Program-made: the position numbers and the translations under genes
Assembly: GCA_038526915.1 (NCBI GenBank)
Contig: JBCBGF010000004.1
Span: 186,001-250,000 of the forward strand
Origin: JBCBGF01 sp038526915
GTDB taxonomy: Bacteria > Pseudomonadota > Alphaproteobacteria > Rhodobacterales > Rhodobacteraceae
DNA length: 64,000 bases
Direction of reading: 5' to 3'
In this document: positions 50,826 to 60,260 of the stretch, piece by piece
How positions within the stretch are numbered: position 1 is the first letter of the stretch
Layout of the letters: each line of letters starts with the position of its first letter
The notes under the pieces: generated by a model
Told to the model about the DNA's origin: nothing
Database searches by the model: none
Seen by the model: the letters and a program-made list of their open reading frames with translations, nothing else

Positions 50826-52694
50826 ATGCGCGAATCAGACGAAACATCAAAAGTACTAGGGAATGCGGCAATACAGCGCTACCTGGCCGGTCTCGAAACG
50901 AGCCCCGGTGTATACCGGATGCTGGATAAAAAAGGTGCCGTTCTGTATGTCGGGAAAGCCAGAAATCTGAAGGCGCGGGTATCGAACTATGCCCGTGCTG
51001 CCGGGCACAGCCCGCGCATCGCCCGCATGATTTCCGAGACCGCGTCCATGATGTTCCTCACGACGCGTACGGAAACCGAAGCGCTGCTGCTGGAACAGAA
51101 CCTGATCAAGCAGCTAAAGCCGCGGTACAACGTCCTCCTGCGCGACGACAAGTCGTTTCCGAACATCCTCGTCGCGAAAGAACACGGGTTCCCACAGATC
51201 AAAAAGCACCGGGGCCGCAAGTCCGAGACCGGCAGCTACTATGGCCCTTTTGCAAGCGCGGGCGCTGTCAATCGCACGCTCAACCAGTTGCAGAAAGTGT
51301 TCTTGCTTCGAAACTGTTCTGACACGACGTTTGAAAGCCGCACACGCCCCTGCCTGCTCTACCAGATCAAGCGCTGCAGCGCGCCCTGCGTGGGCTATAT
51401 CTCCGAGGCCGATTACGGCGCGCTGGTGCATGATGCTGAACGTTTCCTGCAAGGCAAGTCGACCAAGGTCCAAGCGCAATTGGCCGACCAGATGCAGGAA
51501 GCCAGCGAAGCGATGGAGTTCGAACGCGCCGCTGCACTGCGCGACCGGATCCGTGCCCTTACACAGGTCCAGACGAACCAGGGCATCAACCCGCGCAGCG
51601 TGACTGAGGCGGATGTGATCGCCCTGCACATGGACGGCGGACAGGCCTGCGTTCAGGTGTTCTTCATCCGCGCGAACCAAAACTGGGGCAACCGCGACTA
51701 CTACCCCCGAACCGGGTCGGGCGCGGAGGCATCCGAGGTAATGCGCAGCTTCGTGGGACAGTTCTACGACGGCAAACCTGCGCCGCGCACCGTGATCCTG
51801 TCCCATGCCATTGAAGATCAGGATCTGCTGGAAGCTGCGTTGGGCGAGGTTGCGGGAAGGAAGGTTGAGATTGTCGTCCCGCAGCGCGGAGAAAAAGCCG
51901 AACTGATCGCCAATGCCGAACGCAATGCGCGCGAAAGCCTTGCCCGGAAGATGTCGGAAACGGCAACGCAAGGGCGGCTGCTTGCTGGGGTGGCCGAAGC
52001 CTTTGGACTGGACGCGCCCCCCGAGCGGATCGAGGTCTACGACAACAGCCATATTCAAGGTACGAACGCGGTGGGCGCGATGATCGTGGCGGGGCGCGAC
52101 GGGTTTCTGAAAAGCCAGTACAGAAAGTTCAACATCCGCGGCGAGGAACTGACCCCGGGCGATGACTTTGGCATGATGAAGGAAGTTTTGACGCGCCGCT
52201 TCAAACGCCTGCTCAAGGAAGATCCCGACCGCGAAGGGGGCACTTGGCCCGATCTTCTTCTGATCGATGGCGGCGCGGGCCAAGTCAGCGCAGTCCATGC
52301 GATCATGGCGGAACTCGGCGTGGAAGACATTGCGATGGTCGGTGTGGCCAAAGGTGTGGATCGTGACGCTGGTAAGGAGGAGTTCCACCGCATGGGAACG
52401 CAACCCTTTGCGCTCCGACACAACGATCAGGTGTTGTACTTTGTCCAGCGCATGCGCGACGAGGCACACCGCTTTGCCATCGGCGCCCACCGCGCGAAAC
52501 GGTCGAAGGCCATCGGGGCGACCCCGCTCGATGAGGTGCCAGGTGTCGGGGCGACACGCAAGAGGGCGCTGCTGGCGCATTTCGGATCAGCCAAGGCCGT
52601 CAGTCGCGCGAACCTGTCGGACCTGAAGGCTGTCGACGGAATTTCGGATGGGCTGGCCGAAACGATCTATGGTTTCTTTCATGAGCGTGGCTAA
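50826..52694 (+). CDS. uvrC: Excinuclease ABC subunit C
   Basis: Nuclease subunit of UvrABC nucleotide-excision repair, 622 residues. GIY-YIG domain at the start (SPGVYRMLDKKGAVLYVGKA), UVR motif near 215 (DQMQEASEAMEFERAAALRD), C-terminal nuclease with YDNSHIQGTNAVGAMIV and LLIDGGAGQVSAV (catalytic Asp), then a double helix-hairpin-helix (DEVPGVGATRKRALLAHFGS). Complete. pgsA follows after 46 nt. Confidence 0.97.
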   Translation: MRESDETSKVLGNAAIQRYLAGLETSPGVYRMLDKKGAVLYVGKARNLKARVSNYARAAGHSPRIARMISETASMMFLTTRTETEALLLEQNLIKQLKPRYNVLLRDDKSFPNILVAKEHGFPQIKKHRGRKSETGSYYGPFASAGAVNRTLNQLQKVFLLRNCSDTTFESRTRPCLLYQIKRCSAPCVGYISEADYGALVHDAERFLQGKSTKVQAQLADQMQEASEAMEFERAAALRDRIRALTQVQTNQGINPRSVTEADVIALHMDGGQACVQVFFIRANQNWGNRDYYPRTGSGAEASEVMRSFVGQFYDGKPAPRTVILSHAIEDQDLLEAALGEVAGRKVEIVVPQRGEKAELIANAERNARESLARKMSETATQGRLLAGVAEAFGLDAPPERIEVYDNSHIQGTNAVGAMIVAGRDGFLKSQYRKFNIRGEELTPGDDFGMMKEVLTRRFKRLLKEDPDREGGTWPDLLLIDGGAGQVSAVHAIMAELGVEDIAMVGVAKGVDRDAGKEEFHRMGTQPFALRHNDQVLYFVQRMRDEAHRFAIGAHRAKRSKAIGATPLDEVPGVGATRKRALLAHFGSAKAVSRANLSDLKAVDGISDGLAETIYGFFHERG

Positions 52695-52740
52695 CGCACC
52701 GGCACTTCCCGCGGCCTGCGGGACGGGGTAGAGGTCGGCC

Positions 52741-53406
52741 ATGCGCTGGACCGTTCCAAATATGCTCACCATCCTGCGGCTGCTGGCGGCACCCGGCGTT
52801 GCAATCATGTTTCTGTACTTTTCCCGTCCCTTGGCAGACTGGTTTGCGCTAACGTTATTTGTGCTCGCGGCGGCAACCGACTGGCTGGACGGATACCTCG
52901 CGCGGGCATGGAAGCAGGAAACCAAGATTGGCACGATGCTCGATCCCATCGCCGACAAGGCCATGGTGGTGATCGCGCTTTTGGTTATTACCGGGTTTTC
53001 GGGGATGGATCCCTACATCCTGCTGCCCGCGACCGTCATCATGTTCCGGGAGGTTTTCGTCAGCGGCCTGCGCGAATACCTGGGCGATACTGCGGGAACC
53101 TTGAAGGTCACGAAGCTCGCCAAGTGGAAGACTACAGCGCAAATGGTTGCGATCGCGGTCCTGTTCGCGAAAGGCGTGTTTGAACACTATTTCGGGATGC
53201 TTGTCTTCGGGATGGGGGACCAGAAGGTTCCTGAGATTCTGGCCGGTCGGGAAGACGATCTGGTCGGGCTGACTTGGAAATACTACGGTGTTGTCTGGTC
53301 ATGGTGGGGCGGTGTTGTCCTTCTGTGGATCGCCGCGCTTTTGACGCTGGTCACTGGATGGGATTACTTCCGCAAATCACTGCCTTTTCTGAGAGAAGCC
53401 CCATGA
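52741..53406 (+). CDS. pgsA: CDP-diacylglycerol-glycerol-3-phosphate 3-phosphatidyltransferase
   Basis: Makes phosphatidylglycerol phosphate from CDP-diacylglycerol. Protein of 221 residues with about five membrane spans. The CDP-alcohol transferase motif is complete: DWLDGYLARAWKQETKIGTM followed by LDPIADK (DG-x2-AR-x8-G-x3-D-x3-D). It starts with the usual WTVPNMLTILRLLAAPGV. It overlaps moaD by 4 nt (ATGA). Confidence 0.95.
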   Translation: MRWTVPNMLTILRLLAAPGVAIMFLYFSRPLADWFALTLFVLAAATDWLDGYLARAWKQETKIGTMLDPIADKAMVVIALLVITGFSGMDPYILLPATVIMFREVFVSGLREYLGDTAGTLKVTKLAKWKTTAQMVAIAVLFAKGVFEHYFGMLVFGMGDQKVPEILAGREDDLVGLTWKYYGVVWSWWGGVVLLWIAALLTLVTGWDYFRKSLPFLREAP

Positions 53407-53651
53407 TCGAGATCCTGTATTTTGCCTGGCTGCGCGAGCGGATCGGCATTCCACGCGAAACTTGGACGACCGAAGCGAAAACGGTGAACGACCTGGTGGA
53501 TGAACTGCGCGCGCGGGAGGAGCGGTATGTGATGGCGTTCGAAGACACCACATCCCTGCGCGTCGCGCTCGATCAAGAGCTCGCCGAATTTGATGCACCC
53601 CTTGAGGGTGTGCGCGAAGTGGCGTTCTTCCCACCGATGACGGGCGGATAG
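53403..53651 (+). CDS. moaD: Molybdopterin synthase sulfur carrier subunit
   Basis: Ubiquitin-like protein of 82 residues ending in Gly-Gly (FFPPMTGG), the C-terminus that is thiocarboxylated to deliver sulfur to precursor Z. IEILYFAWLRERIG at the start is family-typical. ATG 53403 gives the standard length; the longer frame runs into pgsA. Followed after 1 nt by moaE. Confidence 0.95.
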   Translation: MIEILYFAWLRERIGIPRETWTTEAKTVNDLVDELRAREERYVMAFEDTTSLRVALDQELAEFDAPLEGVREVAFFPPMTGG

Positions 53652-53652
53652 C

Positions 53653-54096
53653 ATGCGCGTGTCGTTGCAATCCGAACCCTTTGATCCAGGGACGGAGTTG
53701 ACCGCGTTCAGCACCGCCACCCAGGGCGTGGGTGCTATCGTCAGTTTCTCTGGCATTGTGCGCGACACGGATGGGACGCTGGAGGCGATGGAGATCGAAC
53801 ACTATCCCGGCATGACCGAGCGCGCCCTGCAAAGCCATGCCCAAAAGGCGGTACAAAAGTTCGGCCTGTCGGGCGTTTTGATCATCCATCGCTATGGGCG
53901 ACTGACCCCTGGTGAGCCGATTATGATGGTGGCCACGTCTGCGCCGCACCGGCAAGCGGCGTTTGAGGGGGCCGATTTCCTGATGGATTTCCTCAAGTCC
54001 CGCGCCCCGTTCTGGAAGAAAGAACACCGCGCGGACGGGGCGGATTGGGTTGACGCAAAGACGACGGACGAAGCAGCCCTCGACCGCTGGACCTAG
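53653..54096 (+). CDS. moaE: Molybdopterin synthase catalytic subunit
   Basis: Catalytic large subunit that converts precursor Z to molybdopterin with MoaD. Protein of 147 residues with GAIVSFSGIVRD, LEIEHYPGMTERAL-like sequence (MEIEHYPGMTE), IIHRYGRLTPGEPIMMVATS and the catalytic Lys region in LKSRAPFWKKE. Complete. It converges with the membrane/coiled-coil gene (4 nt overlap). Confidence 0.95.
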   Translation: MRVSLQSEPFDPGTELTAFSTATQGVGAIVSFSGIVRDTDGTLEAMEIEHYPGMTERALQSHAQKAVQKFGLSGVLIIHRYGRLTPGEPIMMVATSAPHRQAAFEGADFLMDFLKSRAPFWKKEHRADGADWVDAKTTDEAALDRWT

Positions 54097-54422
54097 CCCG
54101 CCTGCGTCGCCCGCTCGACCTGGCTGCGCAAGTCTTCGGCTTCGCGGCGCGCCTCGCGCAAACCGTCCATCGCCGCGCGCAGCTCGGCCTCGGTCTGGGT
54201 GAGCTGATTGGTCAACTCCGCTTCGCGCTGCTGCATATAGGTGATCGCCTCTTCGCGGGCTTCCTCGGCCTCGTGCAGGGACTGGGCCATGCGGTCCAGC
54301 TCACCAATATCGCTGACGTTCACACGTGTGAGCCGGTGCAGCAACCAGTACGCAAACCAGCCCAACATGAAGGCCACGAAGAGAACTACCGCCGTTGCGA
54401 TGACAAACTCAATCCTGTTCAC
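54093..54422 (-). CDS. Membrane-anchored coiled-coil protein
   Basis: About 109 residues from GTG 54422 (GGAG upstream). One N-terminal membrane helix (FVIATAVVLFVAFMLGWFAY) is followed by a long charged coiled coil (EAEEAREEAITYMQQREAEL, then TQTEAELRAAMDG). The start lies 14 nt inside the OmpA-like gene, so the two are coupled. Function unknown; it looks like a structural partner for the envelope protein upstream. Confidence 0.72.
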   Translation of the reverse strand: MNRIEFVIATAVVLFVAFMLGWFAYWLLHRLTRVNVSDIGELDRMAQSLHEAEEAREEAITYMQQREAELTNQLTQTEAELRAAMDGLREARREAEDLRSQVERATQAG

Positions 54423-56310
54423 TGTCGCTCTCCTCGCCCGTGGTATCCGCGGCGGCGGTTTCCGTCTGGGGGTCGTCCACCACAAGCTTGAACTCGATCC
54501 GGCGGTTCGCCTCGCGCCCTTCTTCGGTGTCGTTGTCGGCGATCGGTGTGCTTTCGCCGTAGCCCCTGGCCGTCAGGTTCCCGGTCAGAATACGCCGCGC
54601 CACGATGGCATCCAGCACCGCTGTGGCCCGTGCCTGGGACAAGCGTTCATTCATAACTTCCCGTCCCTGACTGTCGGTATGACCGCCAATCTCCATCTCG
54701 ACCTCGCGGCAGTTCCGCAAAACGTCCACCAACGCATCAATGGTCACGTCAGCCCCGGCGGACAGATCGCTTGAGCCAGGCTCAAACGTGATCTTGCTGG
54801 CTTTGAGGATCGCGTTGAGGTCGCCAACGCATTCCTCGGGCGTGGGCAGGCCCGCCACCGGGTCCAACGCCTCGACATAACGCACATCGAGTTCAAAGTT
54901 GGCACCGGCCCCAAGCTGTTCCGCAAAGATTTGCGAAATCTCCGCGCTCGCATCGACGTTTCCGGTATCACCCCGGATGCTCAGAAACTCGGGCTGCACG
55001 ATGACCGAGCCGTTATTCAGATGCGCCAGCGCATCGAGCGCGGCGAGTACACGGAGGCCCCAGCCGGTAGGCAGTTCCGGATCAAGGCGCGTTGCCCCGT
55101 ATGTGTTTGCCACCCCAAACCGGGCATGGGCGAGGCTTTCTATCGTGGCACGAGACCGTGGATCGGCCACGCGGCCGCGCAATTGAACCTCCCCTTCGGG
55201 ACTGCGCGTTGCGACGAACTCGGGCGCGCCGTCCACGGCTGCAGCACCGGTCCCGTCCAGCTGCACCGCTTCAGGGATCGATGCCTGCAAGGAAAACCCC
55301 TCCGGCAACGCTCGCTCCAACTCACCAATCTCCCGGTCAAAGATTGGTTGCGGCGTTGTCGGCAAGGAAATCAGGCTGACGTCGGCATCTGAGAAGGTGA
55401 TCTTTCCGCCGCCCAGGCGTGACAGCGCCCTAATCCCTTCGGCCACGGCTGTTCCCCAATCAAGCGATGGTGTGCCAAGACCGATCTGGCACTCAGCCCG
55501 CCCGGCAAAGCCTGCCTCGATGGCAGCCTCGATGATGCGGTCGCGCGCCTCGACCGTATCGGCCGAACAGGCATCAAAACGCAGCGTGCCCTCTTCCAGC
55601 GAGACGCGGGTGATGAAAGGCGCGATCACGGGCCGTGGGGCCGAGATATCCAAAAGCGCGCGCACGCCATCGGGTGCGGCCCGTGCCAGACGGGTTTCCA
55701 CCAACCGCTTTTCTTCGCGCGTCTCGACGATTGCCGTGATCGACACCGCGTCATGCGCCACTGAAACCTTCGCCCGCTCAAGCTCATCCATGGCCTGCAG
55801 CGCATAGTTAAGCGCCGCATCCCATCCGTCGGGCACCGGGTAGTCGCCGGTCTCCAGCAGGTCGGTCACCGGGCCTTGCCCCGCCGCACTGCCGACCCGG
55901 GCCAAGATCTCCGAACGATCGGTCGCCGCGGGGATCAGCCCGATCAGAGAGACGCCGTCCAGATTGCGCAGGATCTCGATCCTAAAACGCGGCGCCTCGA
56001 TTGTTTGGCCCGGCGCCACGGACATCGCGTCAATCACCCGCGTGGAGTCGACCAGGCTTCCGGCCACGGACATGGCGTGAAACCGGCGCGCCTCATCCGG
56101 CGCTTCGCCGGAAAGGCGCACTTGCAGCCCGTTCACCTGAACCGCGGCCCAGTCCATCCCATTGGCGGCCAACGCATCGGACACCTCGACCAGCGCCGTC
56201 TCTTCGATCTTGTCAGCCGCATAGATTGCGCCAGTCACACTGGCCGCGGCCGCCAACGCCATGGCGGCGAAAATAGGAAGATATGAGGACAAACCCCTGG
56301 TGCCCGACAT
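54409..56310 (-). CDS. OmpA family protein with BON-like domains
   Basis: Protein of 633 residues. An N-terminal membrane helix or signal (YLPIFAAMALAAAASVTGAI) is followed by BON-like segments (VQVNGLQVRLSGEAPDEARR and similar repeats at about 200 and 370). The C-terminal OmpA/MotB peptidoglycan-binding domain reads EIGGHTDSQGREVMNERLSQ, ARGYGESTPIADN and RRIEFKLV. It probably spans the periplasm and grips peptidoglycan. The Glu/Ser-rich tail ends at 54409 inside the next gene. Confidence 0.88.
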   Translation of the reverse strand: MSGTRGLSSYLPIFAAMALAAAASVTGAIYAADKIEETALVEVSDALAANGMDWAAVQVNGLQVRLSGEAPDEARRFHAMSVAGSLVDSTRVIDAMSVAPGQTIEAPRFRIEILRNLDGVSLIGLIPAATDRSEILARVGSAAGQGPVTDLLETGDYPVPDGWDAALNYALQAMDELERAKVSVAHDAVSITAIVETREEKRLVETRLARAAPDGVRALLDISAPRPVIAPFITRVSLEEGTLRFDACSADTVEARDRIIEAAIEAGFAGRAECQIGLGTPSLDWGTAVAEGIRALSRLGGGKITFSDADVSLISLPTTPQPIFDREIGELERALPEGFSLQASIPEAVQLDGTGAAAVDGAPEFVATRSPEGEVQLRGRVADPRSRATIESLAHARFGVANTYGATRLDPELPTGWGLRVLAALDALAHLNNGSVIVQPEFLSIRGDTGNVDASAEISQIFAEQLGAGANFELDVRYVEALDPVAGLPTPEECVGDLNAILKASKITFEPGSSDLSAGADVTIDALVDVLRNCREVEMEIGGHTDSQGREVMNERLSQARATAVLDAIVARRILTGNLTARGYGESTPIADNDTEEGREANRRIEFKLVVDDPQTETAAADTTGEESDSEQD

Positions 56311-56356
56311 TGCGTGGCCCGTGCCCTTGCGGTGACTGCTCTGTTAACTCTTTCAA

Positions 56357-57319
56357 TCAGAGGAAGGCAGCGACCGCAAGGAATACCGCCGGGACTAGGC
56401 CCGCGTCGCGGTTCGAGCGGAAGAGGGTCATGCAAAGCTCAGGCTTTTCGATATCGAGCCGCGTCATCTGCCACATCATGTGCCAGCCAAAGGCCCAGAC
56501 CCCGCCAAGGGCGATCACAAGGGCCAGCACATTGACCGTCATCGCCAGCGCATCGAGCACGGCCAGACCCATGAGCGCCACGGCGGCTATCAGGAACCGG
56601 CGCAGCCAGCGATGGGTATCCTCACCGAACAGCCGCGCCGTGGACTTCACACCAATCAGCGCATCATCCTCGGTATCCTGATGCGCATAGATCGTGTCAT
56701 AGAACAGCGTCCAGGCGATACCTGCGACGTAGAGCAGGACCGGTGCCGTGCCAAGCGACCCGGTATGCGCCGCCCAAGCCAAGATCGCACCCCAATTGAA
56801 GGCAAGCCCCAAGAACACCTGCGGCCACCAGGTAAAACGCTTTGCGAAGGGATAAATCGCAACAAGGCCCAGCGACGCGATACCCAGAACAATCGCGAAC
56901 GGGTGAAAGGTCAGCAAGATACCGAAGGCAAGGAGCGACTGTATCACGACCCAGATCATTGCCTGCCGCACCGTGACCTGACCGGCAGGGATCGGGCGGG
57001 ACCGTGTACGCGCCACCTGCGCATCAAAGTCCCTGTCAGTGATGTCGTTCCAGGTACACCCCGCCCCGCGCATCAGGAAGGCCCCGATCAAACAGCCCAG
57101 CGCGACCCAGGCGTCCTGCCACCGCGCCTCACCCGTTGCGCCGATGGCGAGCAAAAGCCCCCACCAGCAGGGGATCACCAAAAGCCACGTCCCGATTGGC
57201 CGGTCCGCCCGCGACAGGCGCAGATAAGGGCGCGACCATTCGGGCGCAAAGCGATCCACCCAATTGCCCTCAACGGCATCGGCCACCTGCCCGTCTGGCG
57301 TCGGGGTTGTCTGCGTCAT
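56357..57319 (-). CDS. ubiA: 4-hydroxybenzoate polyprenyltransferase
   Basis: Prenylates 4-hydroxybenzoate in ubiquinone synthesis. Protein of 320 residues with about eight spans. Both Asp-rich motifs are present: RGAGCTWNDITDRDFDAQVA and LFYDTIYAHQDTEDDALIGV. The start PYLRLSRADRPIGTWLLVIP is typical. ATG 57319 is used; the longer frame runs over the divergent rsmE start. Confidence 0.96.
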   Translation of the reverse strand: MTQTTPTPDGQVADAVEGNWVDRFAPEWSRPYLRLSRADRPIGTWLLVIPCWWGLLLAIGATGEARWQDAWVALGCLIGAFLMRGAGCTWNDITDRDFDAQVARTRSRPIPAGQVTVRQAMIWVVIQSLLAFGILLTFHPFAIVLGIASLGLVAIYPFAKRFTWWPQVFLGLAFNWGAILAWAAHTGSLGTAPVLLYVAGIAWTLFYDTIYAHQDTEDDALIGVKSTARLFGEDTHRWLRRFLIAAVALMGLAVLDALAMTVNVLALVIALGGVWAFGWHMMWQMTRLDIEKPELCMTLFRSNRDAGLVPAVFLAVAAFL

Positions 57320-57331
57320 AGGGTGCGGTCC

Positions 57332-58060
57332 ATGTCGGCTGCAAATATCAGGTTGTATGTAGATCACCCTTTGGGGGCGGGGCAATCGGTTCCCCTGAAC
57401 CGCGATCAGGCGAATTACCTCTTTGCCGTGATGCGCCTTGGCCCGGGCGCGCAGATTGCCGTCTTCAATGGGCGGGAGGGGGAGTGGGCGGCGGAAGTTG
57501 CCGAAGGCTCCAAACGCGGTGGGACGCTGACAGTGGGTGCGCAGACCGCCCCGCAGCGTATGCCGCCCGACCTTTGGTTGCTGTTTGCGCCGATAAAGAA
57601 GGCGCGGACAGACTTTATTGTCGAAAAGGCGGCAGAGCTGGGGGTTGCGCGCATTCTGCCGATCCAAACGGAGTTCACCAACTCCGAACGCATCCGACGC
57701 GACCGCTTGCAGGCCCACGCGGTGGAAGCGGCCGAGCAGTGTGGCGGCACCTATGTTCCAGAAGTGGGAGATCTGACCAAGCTGACGACGGCCCTTGAAA
57801 ACTGGCCGGCAGATCGCCGGATCCTGTTCTGCGATGAAGCGCTTGCGGGCGAGGGCCAGTCATCGCTTGCCGATGCATCGCACGGACCTTGGGCGATCAT
57901 CATCGGGCCAGAAGGCGGCTTTTCGGATGGCGAGCGCGCGCGCTTGCGCGAGATGCCGCTCGCCACATCCATCAGCCTTGGCCCGCGCATCCTGCGCGCA
58001 GATACCGCTGCAGTGGCCGCCATCACGCTCTGGCAAGCGGCCCTGGGGGACTGGAGATGA
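57332..58060 (+). CDS. rsmE: 16S rRNA (uracil1498-N3)-methyltransferase
   Basis: SPOUT methyltransferase of 242 residues. An N-terminal PUA-like part (RLYVDHPLGAGQSVPLNRDQ) is followed by the knot with PIKKARTDFIVEKAAELGVA, IIIGPEGGFSDGERARLRE and LGPRILRADTAAVAAI, the SAM-binding loops. It is divergent from ubiA with 12 nt between the starts, and overlaps the next gene by 4 nt. Confidence 0.95.
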   Translation: MSAANIRLYVDHPLGAGQSVPLNRDQANYLFAVMRLGPGAQIAVFNGREGEWAAEVAEGSKRGGTLTVGAQTAPQRMPPDLWLLFAPIKKARTDFIVEKAAELGVARILPIQTEFTNSERIRRDRLQAHAVEAAEQCGGTYVPEVGDLTKLTTALENWPADRRILFCDEALAGEGQSSLADASHGPWAIIIGPEGGFSDGERARLREMPLATSISLGPRILRADTAAVAAITLWQAALGDWR

Positions 58061-58557
58061 GCTTTGTCCGGCCCGAGGTCATCGCGGGCCTGCGCCGCTG
58101 GCGCGAGACGCTGGCCGGGGTCGTAGCGCTTTGCTTAGGGGCCTATTGGCTATTGCTGGGCGACGGCAACATCTGGATCCTTGGCGCGGCCCTATCCGCG
58201 GGCGGGACTATGTTGGCTGTCGCAGGCATCCAACGGGCGCGGTTTCGGCAGGGGGGCGGCGGTGCCGGTGTGGTGCGCGTTGTCGAGGGGCAGTTGAGCT
58301 ACTTCGGGCCGTTTGAGGGAGGTGTGTTGGACATTGATCAACTCTCACGCGTGGCCCTTAATGGCACGTCCTGGGAATTGTCGCATGATGCCGGACCACC
58401 GCTTGAAATCCCGACCAAGGCCGAAGGGGCCGAGGCCCTGTTCGACATCTTCGCCAACCTGCCCGGCCTGCGCACGCAGGATGTCCTGGCCGCCCTAGAT
58501 GCGCCCGCCTCCGCGAACCGCATTCTGTGGGAGAAAAGGCCAAAGCGGTTGCATTGA
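58057..58557 (+). CDS. Membrane protein of unknown function
   Basis: Protein of 166 residues with two hydrophobic helices (LAGVVALCLGAYWLLLGDG and IWILGAALSAGGTMLAVAGI) and a cytosolic C-terminal domain with RVVEGQLSYFGPFEGGVLDI and LEIPTKAEGAEALFDIFANL. No recognised family. It starts within the rsmE stop codon (ATGA) and is likely co-translated. Confidence 0.75.
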   Translation: MSFVRPEVIAGLRRWRETLAGVVALCLGAYWLLLGDGNIWILGAALSAGGTMLAVAGIQRARFRQGGGGAGVVRVVEGQLSYFGPFEGGVLDIDQLSRVALNGTSWELSHDAGPPLEIPTKAEGAEALFDIFANLPGLRTQDVLAALDAPASANRILWEKRPKRLH

Positions 58558-58615
58558 CTTCCCGCCGAAATCCTTTCACCTCTGCCTGATCCACACGCGT
58601 TTCGGAGCACCGCAG

Positions 58616-59986
58616 ATGTCGATACCCCAAACCGGCGGCGGGCCAATCGAAAGGCGCGAGCAACTGGCCGAATACCTGGCCAGCGGTTGCAAACCCAAGG
58701 AAGACTGGCGGATCGGCACCGAACACGAAAAGTTCGGCTATTGCCGTGATACGCTGAACCCCCTGCCCTATGCTGGCGACCGGTCGGTGAAGGCCGTGCT
58801 TGAAGGGTTGCGCGATCGTTTTGCGTGGGAGCCGGTCTTTGAAGCCGAGAACATCATCGGACTGACCAAAGGCGGCGCCAATATCTCGCTTGAGCCCGGT
58901 GGGCAGTTGGAGCTGTCGGGCGCCCCACTGGAGACGATCCATGAGACCTGTGACGAAGTGAACGAACACCTGGTCGAGGTACGCAGCGTGGCAGACGAGA
59001 TCGGCGTGGGCTTTATCGGCCTCGGCGCCGCCGCCCATTGGACGCATGACGAGATGCCACTGATGCCCAAGGGGCGTTACCGGCTGATGACCGAATACAT
59101 GGGGCGGGTGGGCACACACGGCACACAGATGATGTACCGCACCTGCACGGTGCAGGTGAACCTCGACTTCGGGTCCGAGGCGGACATGATCCAGAAGATG
59201 CGCGTGGCCATTGCCCTACAACCCGTCGCCACCGCCCTTTTCGCCAACTCGCCGTTCTTTGAAGGCAAGTTGAACGGCCACAAAAGCTGGCGCAGCCGGA
59301 TATGGCGCGATCTCGATGCGGATCGCACGGGCATGGTGCCTTTTGTCTTTGACGACGGGTTCGGGTTCGAGCGTTGGGCGGAATACGCGCTCGATGTGCC
59401 GATGTACTTTGTCTATCGCGATGGCGCTTATGTGGACGCACGCGGGCAGTCGTTTCGGGATTTTCTAGACGGGAAACTGCCAGCCTTGCCCGGCCAAGTG
59501 CCAACCCTGTCAGATTGGGCCGATCATCTGACAACGATTTTCTCTGAGGCGCGTCTGAAAAAGTTCATCGAGATGCGTGGGGCCGATGGCGGGCCGTGGC
59601 GACGGCTATGCGCGCTGCCTGCATTGTGGGTCGGCCTCTGTTACGACCAGACCGCACTCGATGCGGCGTGGGATCTGGCAAAGGGATGGGATGCTGACAC
59701 CCGGCAGGCCTTGCGTGTGGCCGCGTCCGTTCACGGGTTGGAGGCAAAGGTGGGCGGCGTGTCGCTTTATGATGTGGCGAAGGAAGTCGTCTCGATTGCC
59801 GAGGCCGGTTTGCGGGCGCGAGCACGCCCTGGTGCTGGCGGGCTTATCCCGGACGAGACCCATTTCCTGAACGCGCTGAGTGAGAGCATCGAGACACGTC
59901 AGGTTCCGGCGGATGAATTGCTGGCGCATTACCACGGCGATTGGGACGGCGACGTGACAAAAGCTTTTGCCGCCTACAGCTACTAG
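58616..59986 (+). CDS. gshA: Glutamate-cysteine ligase, plant/alphaproteobacterial type
   Basis: First step of glutathione synthesis, 456 residues. Motifs include WRIGTEHEKFGYCRDTLNPL (ATP/glutamate site), TKGGANISLEPGGQLELSGA and GRVGTHGTQMMYRTCTVQVN, typical of the plant-like GCS2 branch found in Rhizobiales and Rhodobacterales. GGAG precedes ATG 58616. The redox-sensitive cysteines of the plant enzyme cannot be judged without alignment. Confidence 0.95.
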   Translation: MSIPQTGGGPIERREQLAEYLASGCKPKEDWRIGTEHEKFGYCRDTLNPLPYAGDRSVKAVLEGLRDRFAWEPVFEAENIIGLTKGGANISLEPGGQLELSGAPLETIHETCDEVNEHLVEVRSVADEIGVGFIGLGAAAHWTHDEMPLMPKGRYRLMTEYMGRVGTHGTQMMYRTCTVQVNLDFGSEADMIQKMRVAIALQPVATALFANSPFFEGKLNGHKSWRSRIWRDLDADRTGMVPFVFDDGFGFERWAEYALDVPMYFVYRDGAYVDARGQSFRDFLDGKLPALPGQVPTLSDWADHLTTIFSEARLKKFIEMRGADGGPWRRLCALPALWVGLCYDQTALDAAWDLAKGWDADTRQALRVAASVHGLEAKVGGVSLYDVAKEVVSIAEAGLRARARPGAGGLIPDETHFLNALSESIETRQVPADELLAHYHGDWDGDVTKAFAAYSY

Positions 59987-59993
59987 CCGTCGG

Positions 59994-60260
59994 TCAGTCC
60001 GCGATAACGTTCAGAACGAAATCACGCACCTTTTCGGCAGGCATTTCGCAGGGCTTTAGCAGCGCCTCACCCGTCGCCAGTCTATAGAGGTTCAGACTGA
60101 CATAGTCGTCACCCCCCAGCTCTTCGGCGACCAGCTTCTGGCTGCGACCGGTGCAGTAGATCGACTTGGTGATGCGATACCGCCGCCCGAACGCCGTTGC
60201 GCCATAGCCGCCGACGGGAAGCGAATCGAACGCGTTTAGGAAATCAGGATCTGCAGTCAT
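59994..60260 (-). CDS. Small conserved-type protein of unknown function
   Basis: Soluble protein of 88 residues. FDSLPVGGYGATAFGRRYRI, then KSIYCTGRSQKLVAEELGGD and DYVSLNLYRLATGEALLKP-type beta sequence. No membrane helix and no recognised domain. It is the last gene of the minus-strand run from pyrB and converges with gshA. Its start overlaps the end of the DUF805-like remnant by 4 nt. Confidence 0.7.
   Translation of the reverse strand: MTADPDFLNAFDSLPVGGYGATAFGRRYRITKSIYCTGRSQKLVAEELGGDDYVSLNLYRLATGEALLKPCEMPAEKVRDFVLNVIAD

Noticed and set aside
52707..52723. Hairpin TCCCGC-GGCCT-GCGGGA after uvrC
   Set aside because: The stem is only 6 bp with no T run and lies just before pgsA; not enough for a terminator call.
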